DNA of 64,000 nt from contig NZ_ML123045.1 in NCBI RefSeq assembly GCF_003846175.1, forward strand, positions 561,617-625,616. The letters run 5' to 3'. The translations under genes and the position numbers were made by a program. Of this stretch, positions 34,329 through 43,998 are shown piece after piece. Under the pieces are notes generated by a model. The model saw only the letters and a program-made list of their open reading frames with translations, was not told the origin of the DNA and did not search any database. Source of the DNA: Streptomyces sp. ADI95-17. Lineage in GTDB: Bacteria; Actinomycetota; Actinomycetes; Streptomycetales; Streptomycetaceae. Positions within the stretch are counted from its first letter, which is position 1. Every line of letters begins with the position of its first letter.

Positions 34329-36052
34329 TGGCGATCATCCCGCGCAAGCAGTACACGGATCTGTTCGGCCCCACCGTGGGCGACCGTTTCCACCTGGCCG
34401 ACACCAACCTGATCGTCGAGGTCGAGCACGACCACAACGCCGGTTCCTACGGGGAGGAGGCCGTCTACGGCGGTGGCAAGGCCATCCGGGACGGCATGGC
34501 CCAGGACCCGTCCGCGCTCAACCGCGAGGGCGCACTGGACCTCGTCATCACCAACGTCGTGGTCCTCGACCCGGTCCTCGGCGTGGTCAAGGGTGACATC
34601 GGGGTCCGCGGCGGCCTGATCGTCGGCGTCGGCAAGGCGGGGAACCCGCATCTCCAGAACGGCGTCGACCCCAAGCTCGTCATCGGCCCCGGCACCGAGG
34701 TGATATCCGGCGAGCACCTCATCGCCACCGCGGGCGGCATCGACACGCACATCCACTTCATCGCACCCCAGCAGGCCCAGGAGGGCCTGTCCAACGGCAT
34801 CACCACCTTCTTCGGCGGCGGCACCGGACCCACCGACGGAACCAACGGCACCACCTGCACCCCCGGTCCCTGGAACATCCACCGGATGCTGGAGGCCGTG
34901 GAGGACCTCCCGGTCAACGTGGGGCTGCTCGGCAAGGGCAACGGCAGCCTGCCCGAGGCCCTGCGCGAGCAGGTCGAGGCGGGAGCGGCCGGGCTGAAGG
35001 TGCACGAGGACTGGGGCGCCACCCCCGCCTCGATCGACACCGCGCTGCGGGTCGCCGACGAGTACGACGTACAGATGGCCATCCACACCGACACCCTCAA
35101 CGAGGGCGGCTTCTACGAGGACACCCTCTCCGCGATCGACGGCCGGACCATCCACACCTTCCACACCGAGGGAGCGGGCGGCGGCCACGCCCCCGACATC
35201 ATCCGGGTGTCCGGCGAGGCCAACGTACTGCCGGCCTCCACCAACCCCACCCTGCCGTACACGGTCAACGCGGTGGACGAGCTGCTGGACATGGTGATGG
35301 TCTGTCACCACCTGTCCCGCGACATCCCCGAGGACGTCTCGTTCGCCGACAGCCGGGTGCGCGCCGAGACGATCGCGGCCGAGACCGTACTGCACGACCT
35401 CGGGGTCATCAGCATCTTCTCCTCCGACTCCCAGGCCATGGGCCGGGTCGGCGAGTCCTTCCTCCGGGCCTTCCAGACGGCGCACCACTGCAAGGAGATG
35501 CGCGGCCCGCTGGCGGAGGACAGCTCCCGCAACGACAACGCGCGGGTCCTGCGGTACCTGGCCAAGCTGACCATCAACCCCGCGACCGCGGTCGGCGCCT
35601 CGGACGTGATCGGTTCCCTGGAGCCCGGCAAGCTCGCCGACATCGTGCTCTGGCCGATCCACTCCTTCGCCGCCAAGCCCAAGATGATCATCAAGGGCGG
35701 CATGGTCAACTGGGCTCTGATGGGCGACCCGAACGCCTCGCTGCCGACACCCCAACCGGTGTACTACCGGCCGATGTTCGGCACTCACGGCCGGGCGAAG
35801 CAGCGCACCTCGGTGACGTTCATGTCGCAGGCGTCCATCGCCGCCGGGGTTCCGGACGAGCTGGGGCTCCAGCGGCGCGTCGAGCCCGTGCGGCGCTGCC
35901 GGACCATCGGCAAGCAGCACATGGTGCGCAACGACGCGCTGCCGCGCATCGAGGTGGACCCCGAGACGTACAAGGTCACCGTGGACGGCGAGCCCGCCAC
36001 CATCGAGCCGGCCGAGCGGCTCCCGCTCAACCACCTCTTCTACATCGTCTGA
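34328..36052 (+). CDS. ureC: Urease alpha (catalytic) subunit
   Basis: A 574-residue nickel enzyme. [14 protein letters not shown] carries the first two nickel-binding His. [11 protein letters not shown] carries the carbamylated Lys and the next ligand. [28 protein letters not shown], the flap MVCHHLS with Cys and His, and SSDSQAMGR with the last Asp are all present. The enzyme is therefore predicted active. Length is normal. It is co-transcribed with ureAB and the accessory genes. Confidence 0.97.
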   Translation: MAIIPRKQYTDLFGPTVGDRFHLADTNLIVEVEHDHNAGSYGEEAVYGGGKAIRDGMAQDPSALNREGALDLVITNVVVLDPVLGVVKGDIGVRGGLIVGVGKAGNPHLQNGVDPKLVIGPGTEVISGEHLIATAGGIDTHIHFIAPQQAQEGLSNGITTFFGGGTGPTDGTNGTTCTPGPWNIHRMLEAVEDLPVNVGLLGKGNGSLPEALREQVEAGAAGLKVHEDWGATPASIDTALRVADEYDVQMAIHTDTLNEGGFYEDTLSAIDGRTIHTFHTEGAGGGHAPDIIRVSGEANVLPASTNPTLPYTVNAVDELLDMVMVCHHLSRDIPEDVSFADSRVRAETIAAETVLHDLGVISIFSSDSQAMGRVGESFLRAFQTAHHCKEMRGPLAEDSSRNDNARVLRYLAKLTINPATAVGASDVIGSLEPGKLADIVLWPIHSFAAKPKMIIKGGMVNWALMGDPNASLPTPQPVYYRPMFGTHGRAKQRTSVTFMSQASIAAGVPDELGLQRRVEPVRRCRTIGKQHMVRNDALPRIEVDPETYKVTVDGEPATIEPAERLPLNHLFYIV

Positions 36053-36097
36053 CGCGTGCCCGGCATCGTCCGACGACCGCCCGAACGGAGAACCGGT

Positions 36098-36796
36098 GTG
36101 AACGACCCGATACCGATCCCGGCGCTGCTGACCGGACTCCAGCTCACCGACTCGGCCTTTCCCAGCGGCTACTACACCCTCTCCCACGGGCTGGAGGGCT
36201 TCCAGCAGGCCCGCTCGGTCACCCCGTCCGGCCTGCCGGCGCTCCTGCACGACCTGCTGCGCCACAGCGTGGGCCCGGCCGACGCCACCGCCCTCGCGCT
36301 CGCCCACCGTGCGGTCACCGCCGACGACTGGGACGAGGTGGTGGCCGTGGAGCAGCGGCTGCACGCCACCAAACTGGGCCGTGAGGCCCGGCAGGCCGCC
36401 GTCCGCACCGGGCGGCAGCTGCTGGACCTGGCCGGCGAGGTGTACGGCACCGCGCCGATCGAGCGGTACCGGGAGCTGTACCAGGACGGCGCCGTACGCG
36501 GCTGCCAGCCGGTCGTCGCCGCCGTCGTCCACGCCGGCAACGGGCTGCCCGTCCGCCAGGCGGTCACCTGCGAACTGTTCGCCTTCGCGGCCAGTCTCGT
36601 GGGGGCCGCCATGCGGCTGCGGCTCACCGACCACCGCCGGGCGCAGGTCGTGCTGCACGGGGCCGCCCCGGTCATCGAGGAGACCGTCGCCGCGGCCCTG
36701 GACCGGGAACTGCCCGACATCGGCGGCTGCGTCCCGGTGGCCGACGTCATGGCCGGCCGCCACGAGCGCGCCGAGGCACGGCTGTTCGCCAGCTAG
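36098..36796 (+). CDS. ureF: Urease accessory protein UreF
   Basis: A 232-residue helical protein with LTDSAFPSGYYTLSHGLEGF, the UreF hallmark, and RYRELYQDGAVRGCQPVVAAVV in the middle. It acts with UreG and UreD to load nickel into UreC. The GTG at 36098 has CGGAG seven bases upstream and is preferred to the frame opening at 36056. Confidence 0.93.
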   Translation: MNDPIPIPALLTGLQLTDSAFPSGYYTLSHGLEGFQQARSVTPSGLPALLHDLLRHSVGPADATALALAHRAVTADDWDEVVAVEQRLHATKLGREARQAAVRTGRQLLDLAGEVYGTAPIERYRELYQDGAVRGCQPVVAAVVHAGNGLPVRQAVTCELFAFAASLVGAAMRLRLTDHRRAQVVLHGAAPVIEETVAAALDRELPDIGGCVPVADVMAGRHERAEARLFAS

Positions 36797-36833
36797 AACC
36801 CCCTCCCACCCGTTCCGACCAGACAGGATCACC

Positions 36834-37523
36834 ATGCACGACCCCATGCAGGCCAGGCACCACCACCACGACGACGAACTCATGCGGCGGCCGAAGGACG
36901 GCGTCCTGCGCGTCGGGATCGCCGGACCGGTCGGCTCCGGCAAGACCGCGCTGATCGAGGCACTCGTCCCGGTGCTGATCGAGCGCGGCCGGACCCCCGC
37001 CGTCATCACCAACGACATCTTCACCACCGAGGACGCCGCGCATGTGCGCCGCACCCTGGCCGGGATCCTCGACGCCGAGCGGATCGTCGGCGTGGAGACC
37101 GGGGCCTGCCCGCACACCGCCGTCCGGGACGACCCGACGATGAACCAGGCGGCCGCGGACGAACTCCTGGAGCGCTTCCCCGAGGTGGACACCCTGCTCT
37201 TCGAGAGCGGCGGGGACAACCTCACCCTCACCTTCAGCCCCGCGCTGGTCGACCTGTTCCTGTTCGTGCTGGACACCGCCGAGGGCGACAAGATGCCCCG
37301 CAAACGCGGCCCCGGCATCACCGAGTGCGAACTGCTCGTCATCAACAAGGTGGACATCGCCCCCTACGTACGGTGCGACCTCGGCGTCATGGAGTCGGAC
37401 GCGCACCGCGTCCGGGACGGCCGGCCGGTGGTGCTGACCAATTCGCTCACCGGAGAGGGCCTCGGCACCATCGCCGACTTCCTCCTGTCCCACGAAGCCG
37501 CCCAGGAGACGGCCTCCGCGTGA
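36834..37523 (+). CDS. ureG: Urease accessory GTPase UreG
   Basis: A 229-residue SIMIBI GTPase. It has the P-loop GIAGPVGSGKTALIEAL, metal motif ETGACPHTAVRDD (Cys-Pro-His), the switch region FESGGDNLT and the base motif VINKVDIA. The short His-rich N-terminus (HHHHDDE) could store nickel and may compensate for the absent UreE. The stop overlaps the ureD start (GTGA). Confidence 0.95.
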   Translation: MHDPMQARHHHHDDELMRRPKDGVLRVGIAGPVGSGKTALIEALVPVLIERGRTPAVITNDIFTTEDAAHVRRTLAGILDAERIVGVETGACPHTAVRDDPTMNQAAADELLERFPEVDTLLFESGGDNLTLTFSPALVDLFLFVLDTAEGDKMPRKRGPGITECELLVINKVDIAPYVRCDLGVMESDAHRVRDGRPVVLTNSLTGEGLGTIADFLLSHEAAQETASA

Positions 37524-38461
37524 CCGGGGCGCCCGCGCGGCTGGATCCCGCGCACTACGAACCCCGGCGGGTCCCGGCCCGGATGCTCGAACTCACCAGC
37601 ACCCCGGACACCCTGGCCGCCGGGCGCCCCGGCAAGGTCGGCCTGCTCGAACTGGGCTACGCGCGGGTGGGCGGGCGGACCGAACTCGTCGACCGGTACC
37701 AGAAGTCGCCGCTGCAGATCATGCGCCCGCTGTACATCGATCCGCTGCGCCCCGACCTTCCGGTGACCTATCTGATGTCGACCGGCGGCGGCATCGTCCA
37801 GGCCGACCGCAACCGGATCGACATCGACTGCGGCCCCGGTACCTCGGTCCACCTGACCACACAGGCCGCCACCAAGGTGCACCGGATGGAGTTCGACCAC
37901 GCGACCCAGATCGTCAACCTGGCGGTGCGGGAGGAGAGTTACGTCGAGTACCTGCCGGACTCCCTCATCCCCTACCGGGACGCCCGCTTCTACCAGCACA
38001 CCCGGGTGACCGTCGACCCGACCGCCACCGTGCTGCTGGGCGAGACGATCGCGGCCGGACGGCTGGCCCGTGGCGAACGGCACGCCTACCGGATGCTCTT
38101 CAGCGATCTGGAGGTCCGGCGCCCCGACGGGACGCTCCTGGCGGTGGACAGCGTCCGGCTCGACCCGCACGGGCCGGGCGGGGTCACCGGACCGGCCGTC
38201 TTCGCGGGCCACGACCTGATGGCCTCCCTGTACGCGGTCACCCCGCTCGCCCCCGCGGCCCGGGTCGCCGACACCCTCCACGAGGCCCTCGAACCGACCG
38301 GCCTGCTCTTCGGGGCGAGCACCCTGCCCGACGACTGCGGGGCGTGGGTCCGGGTCGTCGGCAGCGACCCGCCCGCCCTCACCCGTGCGATGCGCGCCGC
38401 GTGGGACGCCGTGCGGCAACTGCTCATCGGCGTCCCGGCCCCGGACCTGCGCAAGACCTGA
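37520..38461 (+). CDS. ureD: Urease accessory protein UreD
   Basis: A 313-residue protein with LMSTGGGIVQADRNRIDIDC, LTTQAATKVHRM and YLPDSLIPYRDARFYQ, all typical of UreD/UreH. It scaffolds the UreD-UreF-UreG complex on apo-urease. It starts with GTG overlapping ureG. It is the last gene of the operon, with 31 bp to the convergent depolymerase and no clear terminator in that gap. Confidence 0.92.
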   Translation: MTGAPARLDPAHYEPRRVPARMLELTSTPDTLAAGRPGKVGLLELGYARVGGRTELVDRYQKSPLQIMRPLYIDPLRPDLPVTYLMSTGGGIVQADRNRIDIDCGPGTSVHLTTQAATKVHRMEFDHATQIVNLAVREESYVEYLPDSLIPYRDARFYQHTRVTVDPTATVLLGETIAAGRLARGERHAYRMLFSDLEVRRPDGTLLAVDSVRLDPHGPGGVTGPAVFAGHDLMASLYAVTPLAPAARVADTLHEALEPTGLLFGASTLPDDCGAWVRVVGSDPPALTRAMRAAWDAVRQLLIGVPAPDLRKT

Positions 38462-38492
38462 CCGAACCGGGCGGGCCCGCGCCGGACACCGT

Positions 38493-39959
38493 TCAGGCCG
38501 CGCACCCGGTGTCCGCGATCACGAAGTACCCCGTCGGCGACTCCCGCAGGGTGTGGGTGACGAACACGTTGTACAGGCCCATGTCCTGGTCCGAGCCGTT
38601 GGCGTACACATGGCCGCCCGTGGTGTGCGCCCGGCCCGCCGCCACCTGCGCGTAGTTGGTCGCGGTGAAGCACCGGGCCGGGGCGCCGCCGGCGGTGGTC
38701 GCCGTCACCCGGGGCGAGGCGGTGCCGGGCGTGCCCGACCCGTCGACCGCCGTCACCGTGTAGCGGTACGCCGTGCCGGCGGTGAGACCGGTGTCCGTGT
38801 ACGTCGTACCGGCGGTGCCGGCGACCCCGGCGCCGTCGCGGTGCACCGCGTACGAGTCCGCCCCCGCGACCGCGTCCCAGGACAGTGAGACACGGTCCGC
38901 CGCGACGTCCGTGACACGCAGGCCGGACGGGGCGGGAAGCTGCTCCCCGCCGCCGGGCACGTCCCGGTCCAGGCCCCAGAAGACACCGGTGTGATACGTC
39001 GAGCAGATGGCGTTCAGGAAGTACGCGGCCGTCGTCCCGCACTGCTCGGCGCCCGAGCCGGGGCTCACGGCCAGACCGTGGCCCATGCCGGAGACGGAGT
39101 ACGTCACCACCGCCGGGTTCCCCGAGGTGTCGTCGTACACGCTGCGCGTCGTGCCGCCGGGGAGGCTGTCCGTGGCCGACGGGGTCTGGCCGATGCCCCA
39201 GACGTCCGTCCACTGGTCGCGCAGGGCCGTCGCGTTGGCCGGGTACACCGTGTAGTCGGCGCTGCCCTGCCAGATCGCCACCCGGGGCCAGGGCCCCGCG
39301 TACCCGGGGTGGGCGGCACGCACCTTGTCGCCCCACTGCGCGGGCGTCAGCTTCTGCGGGCCCGTCTGGCAGCCGGACGCGCCCGCCTGGCTCGTCGCGC
39401 ACTGGGCGGGCAGCCCCGAGGCCACGGAGCCGCCCGCGAACACGTCCGGGTAGGCGGCCAGCAGGTCGGCCGTCATCCCGCCGCCCGCCGAGAGGCCGGT
39501 GACGTACACCCGGCGGCCGTCCGAGCCGTACCGCTGCTTCGCGTACTCCACCATCTGCACGATCGAGGCGGCCTCGCCCCGGCCCCGGCCGTCCTCGGCC
39601 GGATCGAACCAGCCGAAGCAGGACAGCGCGTTGTTGGCGGCCGTGGTCTGCGGGAACACCACGGCGAAGCCCCACAGGTCGGCGTACTTCGGCCAGCCCG
39701 AGTTCGTGTAGTAGTCGTTCGCGGTCTGCGTGCAGCCGTGCAGGGCCACGACCAGCGGCGCGTTCGCCGGCAGGGACGCGGGGGCGTACTCGTACATCTG
39801 GAGATTGCCGGGGTTCGAACCGAAGCCGGTGACCTGTTGCAGACCACCGGCGGCAGCGGCCGGCGGCGCTCCGGTGGCACCGAGCATCGCCGCGACGAGG
39901 GCGAGAGCGGCGGTGGGGGCGACGCGCCGGAGCAGGCGTCGCAGGATCGATGGGCGCAC
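38493..39959 (-). CDS. Extracellular PHB depolymerase family esterase
   Basis: A 488-residue exported enzyme. The signal peptide runs to about residue 36 (PPAAAAGG). The catalytic domain has VALHGCTQTANDYY (oxyanion region), the lipase box VTGLSAGGGMTADL, Asp in WQGSADYTV and His in VSGMGHGLAV. One fibronectin III linker (APSGLRVTDVAADRVSLSWD) follows. The C-terminal substrate-binding domain (CFTATNYAQVAAGRA, MGLYNVFVTHTL) is typical of poly(3-hydroxybutyrate) depolymerases. The GTG start has GGGAGG six bases upstream. It is divergent from a 3-hydroxybutyrate dehydrogenase, which fits the product. Confidence 0.88.
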   Translation of the reverse strand: MRPSILRRLLRRVAPTAALALVAAMLGATGAPPAAAAGGLQQVTGFGSNPGNLQMYEYAPASLPANAPLVVALHGCTQTANDYYTNSGWPKYADLWGFAVVFPQTTAANNALSCFGWFDPAEDGRGRGEAASIVQMVEYAKQRYGSDGRRVYVTGLSAGGGMTADLLAAYPDVFAGGSVASGLPAQCATSQAGASGCQTGPQKLTPAQWGDKVRAAHPGYAGPWPRVAIWQGSADYTVYPANATALRDQWTDVWGIGQTPSATDSLPGGTTRSVYDDTSGNPAVVTYSVSGMGHGLAVSPGSGAEQCGTTAAYFLNAICSTYHTGVFWGLDRDVPGGGEQLPAPSGLRVTDVAADRVSLSWDAVAGADSYAVHRDGAGVAGTAGTTYTDTGLTAGTAYRYTVTAVDGSGTPGTASPRVTATTAGGAPARCFTATNYAQVAAGRAHTTGGHVYANGSDQDMGLYNVFVTHTLRESPTGYFVIADTGCAA

Positions 39960-40159
39960 GGGTGCCTCCCTGAGAGGGCTGGGCCGGCTGATCGGACACT
40001 GCCGGCGGACGCTACGGGCCCCGCGCGCCCCCGCCCATGGGCCCGGCGGCCACTCCCCGGCACCGGCTGTGTGCGGCACCGCCGTTGCGCGCCCCGGCCG
40101 GCGGCGGCGGACCGCGCCCGGCACGGCACACCGCAGGGCCGCCGCCGGAACCGCCCCAT

Positions 40160-40184
40160 GTACGCCGCCACCATGCCGGCGTAC
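40160..40184. promoter_or_regulatory. Inverted repeat in the depolymerase/dehydrogenase promoter region
   Basis: GTACGCCG (40160-40167) and CGGCGTAC (40177-40184) are perfect complements with a nine-base spacer, 59 bp before the dehydrogenase ATG. It could be a regulator site for the divergent pair. Confidence 0.4.
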
Positions 40185-40242
40185 GACGGTGTGTGCACCG
40201 ACCCCGTGTGACGTGGGCCCCGGCCTCCTTACGGTGACGGCC

Positions 40243-41049
40243 ATGGAGACTCCTCAGCCCCAGGCCCCCGGGCCCGCCCCGCTCACCGTCCCGCCGCCCG
40301 CGAACCCGACGCTGACCGGGCGCACCGCGCTGGTGACCGGCGCCGCGAGCGGCATCGGACGGGCCTGCGCACAGGCCCTGGCGGCGGCCGGCGCCCATGT
40401 GCACGTGGTGGACAAGGCCGCCGACGCGGCGAAGAGCCTGGCGGAGGCGATCGGCGGGACGGCGTGGGTGGCCGATCTCGCCGTCCCCGACGTGGTGGAC
40501 GCCCTGCCCGCCGACGTGGACATCGTGGTCAACAACGCCGGGCTCCAGCACGTCGCCCCCGTGCACGAATTCCCGCCGGACCGCTTCGCACTGATCCAGC
40601 GCGTCATGGTGGAGACCCCGTTCCGCATCTTGCGCCGGACCCTGCCGGGCATGTACGAACGCGGCTGGGGGCGCGTGGTCAACATCTCGTCGGTGCACGG
40701 ACTGCGGGCCAGCCCCTACAAATCGGCCTATGTGACGGCCAAACACGCACTGGAGGGGCTCAGCAAGGTGGTCGCGCTCGAAGCGGCGGAGCACGGGGTG
40801 ACGAGCAACTGCGTCTGCCCCGGGTACGTACGCACCCCGCTGGTCGAGAACCAGATCGCCGACCAGGCCCGTACGCACGGCATCTCCGAGGAGGAGGTGG
40901 TGGGCCGGGTCATGCTGGAACGCAGTGCGATCAAGCGGCTGATCGACCCCGGCGACGTCGCCGAGGCCGTGCTGTGGCTGTGCGGGCCGCGCACCGGGCA
41001 CATCACCGGAACCTCGCTCGCCATGGACGGCGGCTGGACCGCCAACTGA
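40243..41049 (+). CDS. 3-hydroxybutyrate dehydrogenase (SDR family)
   Basis: A 268-residue classical SDR. It has the nucleotide site VTGAASGIGRACA, VNNAGLQHVAPVHEFP, the catalytic Ser of NISSVHGL and the Y-x-x-x-K of SAYVTAKHALEGL. The terminal motif ITGTSLAMDGGW is also present. LQHVAPVHEFP and CPGYVRTPLVENQI are strongly 3-hydroxybutyrate dehydrogenase-like. It oxidises 3-hydroxybutyrate to acetoacetate using NAD. The N-terminus has a Pro-rich extension of about 20 residues. The divergent depolymerase would supply the substrate. Confidence 0.88.
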   Translation: METPQPQAPGPAPLTVPPPANPTLTGRTALVTGAASGIGRACAQALAAAGAHVHVVDKAADAAKSLAEAIGGTAWVADLAVPDVVDALPADVDIVVNNAGLQHVAPVHEFPPDRFALIQRVMVETPFRILRRTLPGMYERGWGRVVNISSVHGLRASPYKSAYVTAKHALEGLSKVVALEAAEHGVTSNCVCPGYVRTPLVENQIADQARTHGISEEEVVGRVMLERSAIKRLIDPGDVAEAVLWLCGPRTGHITGTSLAMDGGWTAN

Positions 41050-41097
41050 CCTCCCCCCGCCCCTACGAATCCCGCCCCCTACGAATCCCGGCCGCCC

Positions 41098-43092
41098 ATG
41101 TCTGAACCGTCCGCCTCCGCCATCTCCGCCGCCTCCGCCGCACCCCATCTGCGACGCCTGCTCGACCTGCTGGCCGACGACGCCCCCGCCGAGGCACTGG
41201 GCGCCGTCTCCTCGCAGGCGCGGGCCGCCGGGGTGCCCGCGGGCGATCTGGCGGAGGTGGAGCGGGGCACCGCCGCCGCCCTGCGGATCAGGGGCGCCCT
41301 GCGCCAGCACCGCCGCCGCGAACTCCAGCTCACCGCGCTCTTCGACACCGCGGGCGACCTGGCCGCCTCCCGCGACCTCGACGACGTGCTCAAGGCGATC
41401 GTCCGCCGGGCCAGGATGCTGCTCGGAACGGACACGGCCTACCTCACGCTCCCCGACGAGGAGGCGGGCGACACCTACATGCGGGTCACCGACGGATCGG
41501 TGTCGGTGGTCTTCCAGCGGCTGCGGCTGGAGCTCGGCCACGGGCTGGGCGGCCTGGTGGCGCAGACCGCGCGACCGTACGCCACCCACGACTACCGCAC
41601 CGACGACCGCTTCCACCACACCCGCAACATCAACGCCGGGGTACTGGACGAGGGGCTCGTCGCCATTCTGGGCGTGCCGCTGCTCCTCGGCTCCAGCCGC
41701 GGCGGCACCGGAAAGGTCATCGGCGTCCTCTTCGCCGCCGACCGGGCGCCCCGCGTCTTCAGTCCCGACGAGGTCGCGCTGCTCTGCTCGCTCGCCGCCC
41801 ATGCCGCGATCGCCATCGACACCGCCCGCGCGCTCGCCGACACCCGGTCCGCGCTCGACGAACTGGCCTACACCAACGCCGAGTTGGCCGAGGCCAACGC
41901 CGCGGTACGGGAACACTCGGCGGCCATGCGACGGGCCGAGGAGTCCCACGACCGGCTCACCGACCTGGTGCTGCGCGGCCGGGACGTCAAGGACGTCGCG
42001 GCGGCGGTCGCCGGGCTGCTGGACTCCCCGCTGACCATCCACGACCCCGGCGGGCGGCCGCTGGCGGCCGTCCGGCCCGACGGCGCGGACTTCGCCGCCG
42101 ACGGCATGGACGCCGGATGGCTGGCCGAGACCGCCGAGGAGTCCCGTACCGGCGCCCGCGCCGTGCACCGCGACGGCCGGTGGATCTGCGCGGTCCTCGC
42201 CGGGCAAGAGCTCCTGGCCGGTCTCGTCCTGCACCGGCGCGGTCAGCTCGACGACTCCGACCGGCGGCTGTTCGAGCGGGCCTCGGTGGTCACCGGACTG
42301 CTCCTGCTGCTGCGCCGCACCGTCGCCGAGACCGAGAACCGGATCCGGGGCGAGCTGATCTCCGACCTGCTGACCGACGCGGACCGCGACCCGGCCGGAC
42401 TCACCGAACGCGGCCGCCGCCTGGGCATCGACCTCGACCGCCCGCATCTGCTGCTGGTGGCCGAGAGCGGGGCCCGGGAGCGGCTGGCCCCCGCCGCGAT
42501 GCGCTATCTGTTCGGCGGGGACATCCACGGGGTGAGCGCGGAACACGCCGGGGCCGTGGTGCTGCTGGTGGCGGCCGGTGACCCCGGACCGGCCGCGGGC
42601 GACGCGGCCCGTGCGGCGGCGGCCCAGCTCGGCCGGCTCGCCCAGACCCCCGTCACCGTCGCCGCCACCGGCCCGGCACGCGGCGCCCGCGAACTGGCCG
42701 CCGCCTACGGGGAGGCCGCCCGCTGCCTGCGCGCGATGCGGGTCCTCGGACGCACCGGCGAGGGGGCCTGCGTCGAGGAACTCGGCTTCCTGGGCGTGGT
42801 CCTGGGCAACGCCCAGGACGTCGACGGCTTCGTCTCGGCGACGCTCGGCCCGCTGCTGGAGTACGACGCGCAGCGCGGCACCCACCTGGTGCGCACCCTC
42901 GCCGCCTACTTCGGCTCCGGGGGCAGCCTCGTCCGGGCCAAGGACGAACTCCACGTGCACGTCAACACGGTGGTGCAGCGGCTGGACCGGGTGCAGGTGC
43001 TGCTCGGGCGCGACTGGAACGAACCGGGTCGCGCCCTGGAACTTCAACTCGCGCTGCGGCTGCACCTGTTGACCGGCGGCCGGGAGCGGTAG
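41098..43092 (+). CDS. GAF and PucR/CdaR-type transcriptional regulator
   Basis: A 664-residue regulator. Residues about 85-240 form a GAF domain (VLKAIVRRARMLLGTDTAYLTL, LGVPLLLG). A short coiled segment near 255-285 follows, then a second sensor-like domain, a CdaR GGDEF-like domain, and a C-terminal PucR-type HTH (GSLVRAKDELHVHVNTVVQRLDRVQVLLG). This class controls catabolic genes and responds to small ligands. It lies 48 bp after the 3-hydroxybutyrate dehydrogenase and converges on the hydrolase/ABC operon, so it is the likely local regulator of one or both. Confidence 0.82.
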   Translation: MSEPSASAISAASAAPHLRRLLDLLADDAPAEALGAVSSQARAAGVPAGDLAEVERGTAAALRIRGALRQHRRRELQLTALFDTAGDLAASRDLDDVLKAIVRRARMLLGTDTAYLTLPDEEAGDTYMRVTDGSVSVVFQRLRLELGHGLGGLVAQTARPYATHDYRTDDRFHHTRNINAGVLDEGLVAILGVPLLLGSSRGGTGKVIGVLFAADRAPRVFSPDEVALLCSLAAHAAIAIDTARALADTRSALDELAYTNAELAEANAAVREHSAAMRRAEESHDRLTDLVLRGRDVKDVAAAVAGLLDSPLTIHDPGGRPLAAVRPDGADFAADGMDAGWLAETAEESRTGARAVHRDGRWICAVLAGQELLAGLVLHRRGQLDDSDRRLFERASVVTGLLLLLRRTVAETENRIRGELISDLLTDADRDPAGLTERGRRLGIDLDRPHLLLVAESGARERLAPAAMRYLFGGDIHGVSAEHAGAVVLLVAAGDPGPAAGDAARAAAAQLGRLAQTPVTVAATGPARGARELAAAYGEAARCLRAMRVLGRTGEGACVEELGFLGVVLGNAQDVDGFVSATLGPLLEYDAQRGTHLVRTLAAYFGSGGSLVRAKDELHVHVNTVVQRLDRVQVLLGRDWNEPGRALELQLALRLHLLTGGRER

Positions 43093-43113
43093 GGGCCGCC
43101 CGCCCCCGCTGCC

Positions 43114-43998
43114 TCAGACTCCGGACAGGTCCAGCAGCCGGCGGGCGATCTCCCTGCCGCCCGCGTCCCCCGTCAGCACCGTGTAGTGGTTGACGCCCCG
43201 GACCGCGACCGGCGTCACCCGGGTGCCCCCGAGGTCCGCCGCCGCCAGCCGGCTCTCGTCGTACAGACCCTGCTCCTCGCCCATCAGCCCGCGCTGCGCC
43301 CACAGCAGCGTCGCCGGAACGGGCAGCTTCCGTACCGCCGTCAGCACCTCCTCGTCGAAGAGGCCGATGCCGTCGGTGCGCACCGCCTCGATCCGGCAGG
43401 TGGAGCGCAGGGCGGGCTCCTCCCCGGTCAGATCGCGCTGGATGTACGCGTCCACCTCGTCCGACCAGGCGTCCGCGAACGCGGGGTGGGCCTGCCAGAA
43501 CGAGCGGTACGCGGCCCGGTCCGGAAAGGTCATCGACAGCCGGTCCATCGCCGGGCCGATCACGGCGGTCATCAGCTCGTCCGGCGCGAGGTGCGTGGGA
43601 GCGGGGAAGCCGATGCCGCCGTCCACCAGCAGCAGCGGCCCGAACCGCTCCGGGTGCCGTACGGCGGCCAGCGCCGCCACGAACGCGCCCATCGAATGGC
43701 CCGCCAGCACCACCCGGCCGGTGCCCAGCGCCGCGGCCACGGCGGCCACGTCGTCGGCGTGCGCGGCGATCCCGTACGGACCCGGCAGCGACGAACTCCC
43801 GGCCCGGCCGCGCAGATCCGGCGCGACCAGGGTGACGCGGCCGTCCAGCAGCCTCGCCACCGGCCCCCAGGACAGCGCGTTGGCGGTGATGCCGTGCAGG
43901 GCGAGGACCACCGGCGCCCCGGGTTCCCGGGCCGGCCACCGGAGTACGGCCAACTCGCCCCCGGCGACGGGGACTCGTACCTCTTCGTACGCGATCAC
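43114..43998 (-). CDS. Alpha/beta-hydrolase, last gene of the HAAT ABC operon
   Basis: A 294-residue hydrolase with VLALHGITANALSW, APDLRGRAGSS, nucleophile VLAGHSMGAFVAA and the His of GVNHYTVL. Asp for the triad is probably near ALRST-to-VPATLLWAQ. The ATG overlaps the stop of the second permease gene (ATGA), so it is translated with the transporter. It probably cleaves an imported ester or amide. The 3' end converges on the PucR-type regulator. Confidence 0.82.
   Translation of the reverse strand: MIAYEEVRVPVAGGELAVLRWPAREPGAPVVLALHGITANALSWGPVARLLDGRVTLVAPDLRGRAGSSSLPGPYGIAAHADDVAAVAAALGTGRVVLAGHSMGAFVAALAAVRHPERFGPLLLVDGGIGFPAPTHLAPDELMTAVIGPAMDRLSMTFPDRAAYRSFWQAHPAFADAWSDEVDAYIQRDLTGEEPALRSTCRIEAVRTDGIGLFDEEVLTAVRKLPVPATLLWAQRGLMGEEQGLYDESRLAAADLGGTRVTPVAVRGVNHYTVLTGDAGGREIARRLLDLSGV

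Noticed and set aside
34091..37357. A 1,088-codon open frame antisense to ureC, ureF and ureG
   Set aside because: High-GC codon bias on the coding strand keeps this antisense phase open; the translated product has no family features and the sense genes are unambiguous urease genes.
40012..43065. A 1,017-codon antisense open frame over the dehydrogenase and regulator genes
   Set aside because: It is rich in Arg, Gly, Val and Gln, with no motif, and overlaps two well-supported sense genes.
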